Source of the DNA: Tetradesmus obliquus
Lineage: Eukaryota; Chlorophyta; Chlorophyceae; Sphaeropleales; Scenedesmaceae
NCBI GenBank assembly: GCA_030272155.1
Contig: CP126203.1
Span: 124,001-188,000, forward strand
Direction of reading: 5' to 3'
Length of the DNA: 64,000 nucleotides
Shown here: in pieces, positions 1 to 14,542 of the stretch
Numbering within the stretch: position 1 is the first letter of the stretch
How the letters are laid out: each line of letters opens with the position of its first letter
Made by a program: the position numbers and the translations under genes
Notes under the pieces: generated by a model
What the model was told of the DNA's origin: nothing
The model's input: only the letters and a program-made list of their open reading frames with translations
Databases searched by the model: none

Positions 1-310
1 CAGGATGTTGTGCTGAAGCAGTTGAGCATGAGTTGCCAGGTCGCCATGGGCATCACTGTGCTGATGTGCGTCACTTAATGTGCCTTACCACGCTCATAAG
101 GCATCAGGACTCGGTGGTGTTTTGTGTATATGCCGCATGTTGTGCTAGAGGATGAGTCAGGCCAGCTCGCCATGGGCATCACTGTGCTGATGTGCCTCAC
201 CATGCGCTTCCTGTCATGAGGCGGCAGGGCTAGCTGATTTGATGTGGTGGTGTAGCATTGTTGGAGACCTTTAAGACAAGCTGGCCATGGGTGTCGTGCT
301 GATGTACCTT
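1..310. repeat. Diverged tandem repeat, about three units
   Basis: GCCATGGGCATCACTGTGCTGATGTGC-type blocks start near 44, 170 and 284 (spacings about 126 and 114 bp). The spacing resembles the junction-copy periods elsewhere, so this may be an intron or UTR of a gene cut by the window edge. Confidence 0.7.
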
Positions 311-3763
<3,453 letters not shown>

Positions 3764-4497
3764 ATGCCATGCCCCTCGTTCTCAAAACCAGCGCGCACGC
3801 GTCCTGCCACCTCCCACAGCAGCTGCGCGGGTGTGCCCACAACATTTGCCAGCTCAGCATGTAACGAAGCTGTGTGTCTGATACTCAGGGCGGCCTCAGC
3901 CCAGCCCGTACACCCACACAACAGGCTGCAGGCCCCCCAACAAGCTGCCTGCAAGCCGTGTGCCCAAGCAGCCCCCATCAGAACTCTGCACACCTTCTGT
4001 ATTTTGCTGCCCTCAGAACCAGCGCGCCCGTGTGCTGCCAGCCAGCCCCGGCACACCCCACACTGCCTGCAAGCCGTGTGCCCAAGCAGCCCCATGACAA
4101 CTGGTCAGCAGGCATTATATCAATCCAACTGCGCCCTCAGAACCAGAGCGCGCGCGTGCTGCCAGCCAGCACCTCCCACAGCAGCTGCGCAGGTGTGGCC
4201 ACAACATCAGCCAGCTCAGCATGTAACGAAGCACTGTGTCTGGTACACAAGCCAGCCCACTCAGGCCAGCCCAAACACCACACACACAAGCTTCAGGTCA
4301 ACCAATCAACTGCCAGCAAGCCGTGTGCCCAAGCAGCCCCATGCCATCACAGCACACCTTTTGTTCCTGCTGCTGCCCTCAGAACCAGCGCGCGCGCGTG
4401 CTGCCAGCAGGCCCTGGTACACCACACACAGCCTGCAAGCCGTGCGCCCAAGCAGCCCCATGACGACTCAGAACGCCTTTTGTTCCTACTGCTGTCC
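3764..4497 (-). repeat. Tandem copies of the terminal YqgE exon end
   Basis: The last about 80 nt of the RING-CH/YqgE gene (residues ELADVVATPAQLLWEV onward, including the stop) recur at about 4225-4138 and 3865-3764 on the minus strand. The 4225 copy keeps the frame and the same stop. Between them a further unit containing the Trp-Phe-stop end plus about 90 nt of trailer is repeated about four times (starts near 4515, 4410, 4165 and 4035). The block is probably 3' UTR or an alternative terminus. Confidence 0.7.
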
Positions 4498-5313
4498 TCA
4501 AAACCAGCGCGCACGCGTGCTGCCAGCCAGCACCTCCCACAGCAGCTGTGCAGGTGTGGCCACAACATCAGCCAGCTCAGCAGCCGCCACCACGCCCCAC
4601 GCCCCTGCCCGCACCTCTCCCTCCAGCTGCCCGGGGGCCCACACACACACGCCATGAAACAGCCGCAGCGAGGCAGCAAGGCCCACAAGCTCCTGCTGCC
4701 ACAGCTGCTGCTGCTGCTGCTGGGATGGGGGGTGGGATTGGCCAGGGTTGGTGTTTGTGCCGGCTGCAGGCCGGTTGTTGGGCTGCTGCTGCCGGTGTGC
4801 TGAGCCGCGCTGCGTCAGTGGCCAGCGCAGCTTGCTGGCTAGGCCTGATGCGGCCGGAGCAGATCCTGCTGCTGCTGCTGCTGCCGCGCTGTTTGCTTGC
4901 AGGACTGCCTGCAGCAGCACGTCCATGGAGCCGCCCTGGTACAGTGACAGGCTGGCAAGGTTCATTGTTTGGCTGCTGCTGCTGCTGCTGAGCTCAGAAG
5001 GTGCAGCGGCCAGCACTGGCTGCTGCTGCTGCAGGGTCTGCCTCCTGCCTGTGCTGCTGCACGCCCTCAGCATCTTCTGCCACGCCGGCAGCCGCCGCAC
5101 CGGCTGCTGCTGCTGCTGGTCGAGTTCTGCTGCTGTGTCCTGCTGCTGTGGTGCGTCCATCTCCTGCTGTAGTGCTGCTGTTGCTGCAATCAAGGGTGTT
5201 GCGCCGGGCACTGCTGCTATGTGGTGCAGTACCACAGTGTGGCTGGCAGGCCCTGTGCGGCTGGGTAGCCCTACAGGGCCCCCTAGGAAGTGCCGGATGG
5301 CTGCGCCGTGTGC

Positions 5314-5348
<35 letters not shown>

Positions 5349-6541
5349 GTGCGGCCTCTGCCAGGGGCTGGTGCTGCGTCCACAGCGCGCTGTCTGCTGT
5401 CTCCATAGGCTGCAGGGTGAGGCAGAGCAGCGGGCAGCAGCGATGTGAGTGGATGGAGCCGCACCAGCAGTGGCGCACTCAAGCGGGAACATGCAGAGAC
5501 TAAGCCTTTGCGTGTCACACAGCAAGGCCGGTCCGGCAGGCGCATGGGCTGCGGGGTGAGGCAGAGCACGAAGGGCGGCAATGTGAGTTCATGCGGCAGC
5601 AGCAGCACAACCGGCGGAGACATGCAGACTAAGCATGCCAGTGGGTGGAGCAGCAACGGAGTGAGCGGCGAAGATATGCAGGCTAAGCAGTTGCGTGTTG
5701 CACAGCAAGGCCAGACAAGCAGCTGGCTCCCGCTGGCCCTGCAGGCGCATCGGCTGCGTGGTGAGGCAGGCCAGGGGCGGCAGCAATGTGAACTGATGAT
5801 GGAGCCGCTGCGTGCAACTGCTGCTGCATGCATGCAAGTGCACACAAGTGCTGGGGCGTTGCTGCAAGCATGTTAGGCAGCACATGCACGTCGGTGCTAG
5901 AGACAGTGCCATGTGGGCACACGCCTGCCCGCCCTCCCCTGCCATGTGGGTGCCATGTGGGCACACGCCTGCCCGCCCTCCCCTGCCATGTGGGTGCCAT
6001 GTGGGCACACGCCTGCCCGCCCTCCCCTGCCGGCTGGCTGGTCAACAGGTGTGGATAAAACACTAGCAACAGCCTGGTGGCGCAATACATCAGTCATCGA
6101 CAGCATCAACAATGATGACAACCGTTACACAAGTAACGCCCTGCCGCGCGCACCTGGGTGAGCATGACGCCCCGTGCGCCCCTGGCGCTCTTCTCAGTGA
6201 TGAGCACCACCGCAGCAACATCCGCATCAATCAGCATGTAACAGCATGTGTGACGATGTCTCTCGCGCCGCACCTGGGTGAGCATGACGCCCCTGGCCCC
6301 TCGGGCACTCTTTTCAAACAGCAATAACAACAACGACCCACATTACAGATATAACACAGATACAACATGGATATAACACCCAGCCAGAGCGCACCTGGGT
6401 GAGCATCACGCCCCGTGCCCCCCGTGCGCTCTTCTCAGTGACCAGCACCACGCTGCGCTCAAACATGCCACCCTGCAGCGCAGCCCCGTGAGCCACCAGC
6501 AGGCTGCCCGCCTGCAAGCCATCGATGGGCGCGCCGTGCCT

Positions 6542-6583
<42 letters not shown>

Positions 6584-6984
6584 AACAAGTGTTGGGGCAG
6601 CAGCAGCAGCAGCAAATGCGTTAAGCTCGAAGTGCAGCTCGCTCCCACCCCCGTCCCTGACAGCAGCGCCCCTTCTACCTCCTCAAAACACAAAACACCC
6701 TTCAAATAACGTTACATTCACATCATCTCACCGAATCAGCGCCAGCCCGAAGCGCAGCTCGCCGTCTCCAGCGCCCCTCACCACCAGGCGCAGCCCCCTT
6801 GCATACAAACTGCCCACCACACCGCCCACCACCAGCAGCAGCACCGCCAGCAGCGACTGGCTGCGGCTGCCCAGCAGCAGCAGCAGCAGCAGCGCCAGGT
6901 GCAGCGCGGGCGGGCCGGACAGGCACAGCGCGGCCAGGCTGATCAGGGCAGCGCCCAGCAGCCCACGGCTGGCCGCCCACAGCT

Positions 6985-7026
<42 letters not shown>

Positions 7027-8154
7027 TGAGTGTGTGCAGACTGCAGCTTGGCAAGGCAAGCGAGGCGGCAGCAGCAGCGCGGTGCGGCTGTGTCACAGGT
7101 CAATGATGCTGTGCTGCTGCTGCTCCCAGCTGGCTGCCACACAAACTGAAGCCAGTTGTGCGGCCCGCCAGGCCTATGCCTTGTATGCTGCGCGGCTGCA
7201 TCTCTGCACGACACCACCCTAGCTACAGACACTGATGGATGCCACTCTTTCAGACATACCAGATCCAATCCGTGTGTGGCTGCAGCTGATCCATATTACA
7301 CACTCTCTTGGCTGCAGCTGATCCATATTACACACTTTTTGGCTGCAGCGCACGCCCCACACCGCACCTTGCGCGCCACGTGCAGCGCTGCCTGCGGCGG
7401 CAGGCTGGTGTAGGCGCTGCGGCACACGCCGCACACGGTGGCGCGCTCATCCCTCTTGCCCCCGAGGCGGGCCACGTTGGCCTGCCAGCGGTGCAGGCAG
7501 CCCTGGTGCACCCACTTGAGGGTGCCCTTGCACTTGCAGGGGCTGATCAGCTGCGCAGGGAAGCAGCGTGTGACACACAAGCAACAGCGGAGATATGTGA
7601 GACATAGGTAACGCAGTGGTGAGAGCACGTACGTACTTGAGCGTGCCCTTGCACTTGCAGGGGCTGATGAGCTGCGCAGGTGGTGCGGCAGGCACAGAAG
7701 GAGAAACGAGGTGGAGACGTGAACGATGCAATTGTGAGAGACACGAAGGCAGCAGCATAGGAACACTTGAAGAGCTGGCATTGAATTTTGGCAGCTGGGT
7801 TGTGCCGTTACGGCCCACGGCGTGGGTGGAGAGCTTGCTGCACATGTGAGCGGTAATGTCTGCTTGATGAAGTCTGCTACTGCAGGTGCTGCTCACGGCT
7901 GTGATCACGTTCTTTGGCTGCGAATGTGCTTCATACAGGTTCCCGAAGTACAAGATGTTGTGCACTGCATGCTGCAGGGATGGCCACGTCAGCTTTGCAG
8001 GCACTCCCTGATGCAACCTGGCTGCATTGCTGAGCCAACCCACCTCTGACGGCTTCGCGTCCTCGAAACATATGCGGCATGAGTAGAGAGCTTCTTCTCC
8101 GTCGCAATCAGCCGCAGGCATTGGGGCAGCACGGCACTGAGGCATGCCGAACAT
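4498..8154 (-). CDS. RING-CH / membrane / YqgE (UPF0301) fusion protein, 5 exons
   Basis: Exons: 8154-8044, 7550-7368, 6982-6732, 6539-6395, 5409-4498. All are GT-AG with matching phase; 533 aa. Residues 25-88 form a C4HC3 RING-CH (MARCH-type) finger with CRIC, CKC, VHQGC and CGVC pairs; this family acts as membrane-bound E3 ubiquitin ligases. Exon 3 encodes a very hydrophobic stretch (about residues 105-157) fitting two or three membrane helices. From about residue 192 the protein matches YqgE/AlgH: GSLLVAH, FERSVVLVTEK, GVMLTQ joined to P at the exon 4/5 junction, HFLGGPVG near residue 270, and WAPGQLEGEVRAGAW near 487-501. A Ser run and a Gln/Ala-rich insert interrupt the YqgE part. The function of the YqgE domain is unknown. 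The joint is seen only as matching splice phases, so two adjacent genes remain possible. Confidence 0.75.
5536..5770 (-). repeat. Two extra copies of the YqgE exon 5 acceptor junction
   Basis: The true acceptor joins the exon at 5409. Similar acceptor-plus-exon starts (TGCCTCACC, then GCAG, then CC.ATG) occur with exon-side first bases at 5548 and 5753. The copies diverge after about 10-20 nt of exon. They lie upstream in intron 4, 139 and 205 bp apart. Confidence 0.65.
5909..6031. repeat. 44-bp minisatellite, about 2.8 copies
   Basis: Direct repeats start at 5909, 5953 and 5997. The unit is rich in CCATGTGGG and CCCGCCCTCCCC. It lies inside intron 4 of the RING-CH/YqgE gene. Confidence 0.9.
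6153..6320 (-). repeat. Two extra copies of the YqgE exon 4 donor junction
   Basis: The end of exon 4 (residues EKSARGARGVMLTQ) and its donor CAG|GTGCG are repeated with donors at 6273 and 6153. The true donor is at 6394, giving periods of 121 and 120 bp. The copies encode almost the same peptide, so they are recent or conserved. Confidence 0.85.
7277..7348. repeat. 32-bp tandem duplication in intron 2
   Basis: TGGCTGCAGCTGATCC and its continuation occur at 7277 and again at 7309, with a third partial start near 7340. It lies just downstream of exon 2 of the RING-CH/YqgE gene. Confidence 0.85.
7636..7680 (-). repeat. Extra copy of the RING-CH exon 2 acceptor junction
   Basis: The first about 36 nt of exon 2 (residues LISPCKCKGTLK) with its GCGCAG acceptor are copied, exon side starting at 7671. 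The true exon starts at 7550, a period of 121 bp. The copy lacks the VHQGC part, so using it would destroy the zinc finger. Confidence 0.85.
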
Positions 8155-9133
8155 GCTGCTGCTGTGTTGGCAGTAGTATCCACCGCGAAAGCAGCAAAGG
8201 ACGATCCGGCAACAACGTACAACGTCGAAGCTAAGAACTCTGTGTGTTTAGCAGGTTTACAGCGCCTGTAGGCCAACGGAAAGCGAACGCGCGAGTGATT
8301 CAACTCTGGCCAAGAGGTAGCCCTGTATTGGAGTTTCACAGACTTGCTGCCGAGGTGCGGCTGAAAATACAGCTCGGTACCTGGTTTAAATGCAGAGTCA
8401 ACGCGTGCAGCCTGTCTGCAGCATAGCAGGACACACAATCTGCAGGACGCAGGCTCACGGTCCTCTGCTTGGCGGTATCGCAGGCACCGTAGCTAACATA
8501 TACAACCAATAAACAGTTTTGAGTTGCGATCCACTTGTTGTGGCAGTGTGATCGTAGGACAGTCTAGTCACTGTGGTATTTGCGCTTGGGTACTCATGCA
8601 AAGCTGGCACAGATGTGTATGGTCAAGGTTGCAAGCAAATACCTTTCTGCACGGATGACAGGCGTCGGTAATTCGCCTTGCAAACATGGCAGGTAGAAGT
8701 TTACCGCCAAGCACGCGGGTTCGTCGTGCTTTCAGTTCAGGAAACAAAGCAGCTTTCAAACGGCGTGTAATGCTTGAAAGAGATGTCGGCACCAAAGCAC
8801 CCACTGGCTTTTAGGTGCTTGAACCCGGAAAGTCCAAGGATTGCTCGGAGCCAGTTGCACTCACCCGTGAGTGCGTGTGCTGTCTTGCATACACGCTACG
8901 CCGCTACTGATGCACGTGCAGGCTCAATTGAAACTGTTGCTTGTTTTCGCAAGCCTCGCCAGTTTGTCAGGCCATTCTCTCAGCGTCGGCATCATCGCCC
9001 CGGGCCTGAGCAGCAGCCTGCAGCTGCACCCGCCAGCAGTTACCTGCTACGCACGATCACAGCTGCCCTGTTCATGCGTTTGGATTACCAAATCAGGGGC
9101 GGTTGTTCGCCGACTGCACATAGGACCGCAGCA
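8155..9133. promoter_or_regulatory. Divergent intergenic region, RING-CH/YqgE and CBM1-like genes
   Basis: The two start codons face away from each other across about 980 bp. A CCAAT-like box followed by AATAAACAG lies near 8502-8516. No clear TATA box is visible. An open frame with a signal-like N-terminus begins at 8910 and could be an alternative 5' exon of the CBM1-like gene. Promoter assignment is inferred from gene layout only. Confidence 0.35.
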
Positions 9134-9942
9134 ATGTTCTTCCAGCAGCAGGGCGGAGGCCAAGGCAGCTCACTGGTGCTGCTGCTCCTATTGGTGCGCA
9201 TGTGGTCTTCAAACATGCTGTGCTTGCACGCGCATGACATCTTGCCCATGAAATAGGCAGGATGAACTACTGGCTTTCTCACCGCACGAATGTATTTCAG
9301 CTGCAGGGGTATGTTCCTGTTGCAGTGTTGAGCCCACATCTGCGCTACATCTTCCCCCTGCTCCCACTGCCTGGTGCATCTTGCTGCTGCAACCTGCAGC
9401 TGCTAGCCGCCACAGGCCCCACCAGCAGCCAGGCACCCCCTGGAAGTGCAGAAGCAGCAGCCTCAGAAGCAGCAGCGCAGCAGCACGGCACGCCAGTGGG
9501 CAGCATGCTACGGCAGAATGAGCAGTGCGGGGGCCCAGGCGGGCTGTGCAACCAGACCACTATCGGTGTACCTTGTGGCGACCATGTGTGGCGCGGCATT
9601 GTGTGCCCTGAGGGCTTTTCGTGCCAGCGGCAGAACAGCAGCGCCTGGCTGTGCCTGCCTGCCCCTCCTGGCAGCCCAGAAGCCAGCAGGGCTGCCAGCC
9701 GCAACAGCAGCAGCAGCAGCAGCAGCGCTGAAAACAACACAGCATCAGGCAGTCGAAGCATCACTCCAGAGGCCCCTGCAGCAACTACAGAGATCATCAA
9801 TGAGAATGCTTCGCAGGGGCCGCCAGGGCCACCAGGCGCGGCTCGCAGCAGTGCAGCAACAGTGGCTGGTTGCGTGTGGCGGCTGACTGTGCAAACTGCA
9901 GCTGCAGTGGCTGCAGCAGTCACCCTGGGTCAGGCGCTGTGA
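9134..9942 (+). CDS. Secreted CBM1-like, possibly GPI-anchored protein, 2 exons
   Basis: Proposed exons 9134-9193 and 9400-9942 give 200 aa. The join makes a compact signal peptide: MFFQQQ, then a Leu-rich core running into LLAATG. Residues about 61-107 contain QCGG, six cysteines and a VCPEGFSCQRQN..AWLCLP pattern. This resembles the fungal-type CBM1 cellulose-binding knot (QCGG, C..G..C...N, aromatic, C), with extra cysteines. A Ser/Ala/Pro-rich linker follows. The C-terminus (about 175-200) is hydrophobic and ends without charged residues, as expected for a GPI-attachment signal. The first exon is uncertain: the second frame is also open from 9262, and a signal-like start exists at 8910. 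Binding to cellulose is not demonstrated. Confidence 0.5.
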
Positions 9943-10589
9943 TGTGTTGTGCCCAGGAACTATCTACCAAACATTATGAATCATATTTATATACAGCAGA
10001 TGCATGGCGGGCATCCCAGCCGCTGCTGCACGCTTTGCACTGTGCACTGTGCACTGTGCATGTGGCACGTCCCTGCCAACACACGGAGCTGTGCAGAAGC
10101 CGCCTGCCAGGTTCTCGTACACCCTGACACCGTGTGTGCTGCCTCATGACATGCTGGCAGTTGGGCTTTTGCTGGTGAGTTGGTTTGGCAGTGTTGCATT
10201 GCAGTGTTGCATTGCAAAGGGAATGGCACACATTACCATGCTTAAAATTGTCCTATTTACACATGTTTGTTGGTGGTGCAGCACGGCAGCACGCCTGCTG
10301 AGTGTGCAACAGTGCACATGCTCATCTCTCTGGCGGCGCAGCAGGGTGCAGCTGCCGTGTGCCATCAGATGCTGCTTGCTGCAGGCAGAATGTTATGCGG
10401 CCTGATGCAAAGGCATGCAGTGTGCGGCAGCAATCTGCACCAGTGGGCCACTTGGCTGAACTGGCCACACAGGCAGCGTGGCTTGCAGGAAATGCAGATA
10501 ACAAGTGGAAGGAAGCAGGCTACATTGACTTGTCCTTGCAGTACAAATTTTGAGTGCGTTATATACTCTGTTGTGCATCATCGCGGTGT

Positions 10590-10594
10590 TGTAA
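10590..10594 (+). terminator. Candidate polyadenylation motif TGTAA
   Basis: TGTAA is the usual green-algal poly(A) signal. This one lies about 650 nt after the CBM1-like stop codon. A five-base motif arises often by chance, so this is weak. Confidence 0.25.
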
Positions 10595-11057
10595 TTGCTT
10601 GCTGCTGTTGGTGTGCTCTGAGGCTGCAGTAGTGTGCATGAAATCGCTGTGTATGTTAGCCTTGCAGGTTTCCCATGGTGTAGTGTGCTTTGCAGAGGTG
10701 TTCATGGAAGGCTTTCTGACGTTTCAATTGTTTGTTTGCTGTACAAGGACAAAGCACTAGCATGTGAGGCCCGGTGAAATTTAGCTGTTAAATGTGAGCA
10801 CTTGCAGCATGCATGCATGCGCGCATGTACGACGCAGGGCTGCCTGCAAGTCAGCAAATGCCTATGGAGGTCGGCATGTGCCGCAGCAGTGCTGCAAAGT
10901 GATGCACTGCGCTGGGCCAGTGCCAGTGGCTGTCAGCAACTGTGTTGAACAAAGTTCGTTGTATGTGCAGCGTTGCTTGCAGGATTACGCTCAGCTGGCT
11001 GAAACTTTCTTGGGTGGCTACCGCGATGCACGCATCTGAGTGCTTGAAAGTCTTGTA

Positions 11058-11127
11058 CCTCCCTCGTGGTTGACACGGCATGCAACTGACAACCTCCCTC
11101 GTGGTTGACACGGCATGCAACTGACAA
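11058..11127. repeat. 35-bp perfect tandem duplication
   Basis: Two copies start at 11058 and 11093 (CCTCCCTCGTGGTTGACACG and on). Confidence 0.95.
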
Positions 11128-12383
11128 CCAGCTGTTCATCTCCAGAGCTCAAGCAAAGTTCTCAAGGTTGAGTTGTGATTGCAGACAATGCTGCTGCAGG
11201 CTGCTTTGCGCAGGGATGTTCAAGCACGTTGCCACTGCAAACCTTGAGCAGCTAGACTTATTGTATAAAACAGCGTCATGTAGTAAACTTGTCTTGCACT
11301 TGCCTTTCACTCTGCCAGAAGTGGCACGCAAGCCTTGCTTGCCTTGCAGGAGTGCAGGCCTTGCCAGTGCAATCACCCGTGTGCATCCTCCGCAGCTTCG
11401 CATTGGCAGCGTGGCCAGCACTGCCACACGATTGCTGATCACTTTGCCGCTAGCTCCCAACAGTGGAGCCAACACCAGCTGGTCACCTAGGGACCGGGTC
11501 CTGTTCGTCCTGTATGAATTCTTCCTGTCAGCTTCCTGGTGAAGAACTCACTGGTGTGTTGCAGTGACCAGGCATGTACTGAAGTGGTATGAAGAGTGTT
11601 GTATTGCAGTAATATGAACAGAGAGCAGGCTGACAAACGGTGCAATGCACAAGCATGCGGATTTGGGCAGGGGGGTGGCCTTGGCAGTGGTAAGCAACGA
11701 GGGCTCCCGCCCAAACTTCAAGGGTGCAGCATGCCCTGCCTGATGTGAGAATAGCAAAACGTCACGTCAGATATCCACTACTAGAAAAAAATAGTGTCCG
11801 TCCGTCCGTCAGTCCGTCAGTCCGTCAGAAGCCTGGCTTAGGACCTGGCCCTTGAACCCCAGGGCGATCCGAAAAAGTGCAGAGGACGCAAGCGAAGGCG
11901 CGAGAGCAACAGATAAAAGTTTGTGTACACGTGTGAAGTCGTTTCGAAGCCGTGGGCTGGGTGCAGCGGTGTTCTGTTGCGGGGTGCTACTGCAAAACAT
12001 CACGGGCTACAGCAGGTACAGCAGGCAGTGAAGCAACGATATCTGGGAAGCGATGGCGTGAGAATATTACTTTCAGCGAAAGGAGAACGAAATAGGGATG
12101 ATCATGGGTGCCTGCTAAGATTGCAGGTGTTGCAGTTGCTGCCTTGAGGACAGCACCAGCAAGCACGGGTGCCTCCCATCATTACTAGATAAGAGTGACG
12201 TAGTCACGGGAAACTGCTAGTGCAAAAGAAACAGAAAGACGGCTTGCAGGACGCCTGCTCGACAGCTCGTAAACCCTTTGGGGTCCAGCCTCCATTCTGT
12301 TGCGATTGATAGGCGTGCCCAATCGCTCAGTTCGGTCTCTTTCAGGCGGGCTGTTGCCAGTTGCAACACGCTAAATAGTCAAA

Positions 12384-14498
12384 ATGGCGGCAGCACGGCC
12401 TATGGTGTCGGTGCAGGGCCTGGATGGCACCGCAGCAGAGCAGACCACTCTGCCCGCGGTGTTCTCCGCCCCAATCCGTCCGGACATCGTTCGCACGGTG
12501 CACACAAACATGAACAAGAACCACCGCCAGCCCTATGCCGTCAGCATGAAGGCTGGCCACAACACCGCAGCAGAGTCATGGGGAACTGGCCGCGCAGTGT
12601 CCCGTATCCCTCGTGTGCCAGGCGGTGGCACACACAGGGCTGGACAGGGAGCCTTCGGCAACATGTGCCGCGGCGGTCACATGTTTGCGCCCACCAAGAC
12701 CTGGCGCAGGTGGCACAGGAAGATCAACATCAACCAGAAGCGCTACGCAGTGGCCTCCGCACTGGCTGCTTCCGGCCTGCCCGCTCTGGTGATGGCACGT
12801 GGCCACCGCATCGAGCAGGTGCGGCGCTGCTGCAGCTGGGGCCTGGCAGTACTGCTGCTGCTGGTGCTGCTGCTGCTGCGGGTGCTGTGAGCAGCCAATC
12901 AGCAGGCGATTCAGCCATCTGCTGCATGCAACAGCAATAGCAACCGTAATGGATGTGATATGCTGCTGCTAGGGTGGCTGCTGATGTGTGCGCCTGCAGC
13001 AGCTGTTGTGTGAAGGTGCAATGATTGGCATGCAGCAAGCGGAGCAGCTGCTGCTGGCTGATGTGTTGGCATCGCAAACTTAGACAGCAGCTGGGAGCAG
13101 CAGCATGGCGGCACGAATAGCAGCGCAAAGCAGCCGTTGGCACACTGGTCAACAGCAACAGAGCCGAGCAGCAGAATGCTTGTCAGCAATTGTTGCAGCA
13201 GCGGCTGCTGCGGCGGCCGCGTGGTGCAACCAACAGCAGCAGCAGCAGCAGCAGCAGCAGTTGCGCGGTGCAGAAAACAACAGCAGCAGAGCCGTGCTGG
13301 ATGGCAGCAACAGCACAGCCGTGCGTGTGCAGCAGCAGCAGCAGCAGCCGTGGTGTAAACGTCAGCATCACAGCCGTATGTGGGATCAGCAGTGTGGCGC
13401 TGATAGCAGCAATGTCATGTTGATGTCAGCAGCTGACGGCAATCTCAATAAGGTCCACAACAGGAGCAGCAGCAGCCGCGGCATGGTCATGGCAGTGCAG
13501 CCAGCAGCAGCCATCCAGCAGCACAGCAGCCGCAACCTTGCCAACCAGGCACCCGGCAAGCAGCATCTCTAACACCCTTCCTGCCACCTCGCCGCCACGC
13601 ACTTGTTGCCTCCTGCAGGTGGCTGAGGTGCCTCTGGTGGTCAGCGACGCCGCTGAGTCCATCACCAAGACCAGCAAGGCGCTGGAGCTGCTCAAGGCGC
13701 TGGGCGCTGAGGCCGACACGGACAAGGCCCGCGACAGCAAGGCGCTGCGCAGGTGAGGGTTGATAAAGGCAGCAGGTTAGGGTGGGGACAGCAGCAGCAG
13801 CAGCAGCATATGCAGCATGTGACATGGGAAAAGCGTGCAACAGCGAGGCGCTGCGCAGGCGAGGATGCGTCATGTTTAGACGCAAGCAACACGTTTGCGT
13901 CGAGCGCAAGCTCAGCAGCAGCAACAGCAGCAGCATGGACAGCAGCAGCAGCAGCAGCATATGCAGCACATGACACAGAGAAGGCCCGCGACAGCAAACC
14001 GCTGTGCAAACGGGGGCAGCGCGGGCGGATGGCGTGAGCAGCAGCAGCAGCATGCGAAGCACAGGACGTGGAGCAGGCCAAGGACACTGCTGAGGGCAGC
14101 GCAGGTGGCCAGGCAGCTTGGCTGGCAGCAGCAGCAACCCATTCAACAGCAGGCAGCAGCAGCAGTGTCATGACCAGAATGCTTCACAACAGCCAAGCGA
14201 GCGGGTGATATCTTGGCGGAGGTGTGGAGCAGCGGCAACACTCGCACAAGCAGCCAGGGAACAGCAGCAGCTGCCCGGCATATGGCCGTCGCCAGCGCCA
14301 GCCAGCAGCAGTGTGTATTAGAAAAGTGCCACAAACCACCTAAATATATATCCTTCTTGCTGCCCTCCTGCCGTCCTCTGCTGCTGCTGCTTCTCCCTCT
14401 GCTTCTCCCTTTGCCTCCTCCAGGGGCAAGGGTAAGATGCGCAACAGGCGCTACGTGCTGCGCAAGGGCCCGCTGGTGGTGTATGCTGCCATACTCTG

Positions 14499-14542
<44 letters not shown>

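Larger units (their letters stand above)
9943..12383. other. Intergenic region between CBM1-like gene and RPL4
   Basis: About 2.4 kb without a supported gene. An open frame at 11105-11542 has no recognisable domain and overlaps a duplicated 35-mer. A 35-bp perfect tandem duplication lies at 11058-11127, and a short (GTCC/GTCA)n tract at 11797-11828. The last about 100 bp should contain the RPL4 promoter and 5' UTR. Confidence 0.5.

Noticed and set aside
3764-4803. Plus-strand open frames of about 300 codons, Pro/Ala/Gln-rich
   Set aside because: They are antisense shadows of the YqgE terminal repeats; the minus strand carries the conserved domain.
4498-5478. Horizontally acquired bacterial YqgE gene
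   Set aside because: Base composition, poly-Gln inserts and spliced structure match the neighbouring nuclear genes, and YqgE-type proteins already occur in plants and algae.
4548-5503. Plus-strand Leu/Cys/Ala-rich open frames
   Set aside because: Antisense translations of CAG runs in YqgE exon 5.
11105-11542. Plus-strand open frame of 145 codons
   Set aside because: No recognisable motif; it starts beside a duplicated 35-mer and both strands are open.
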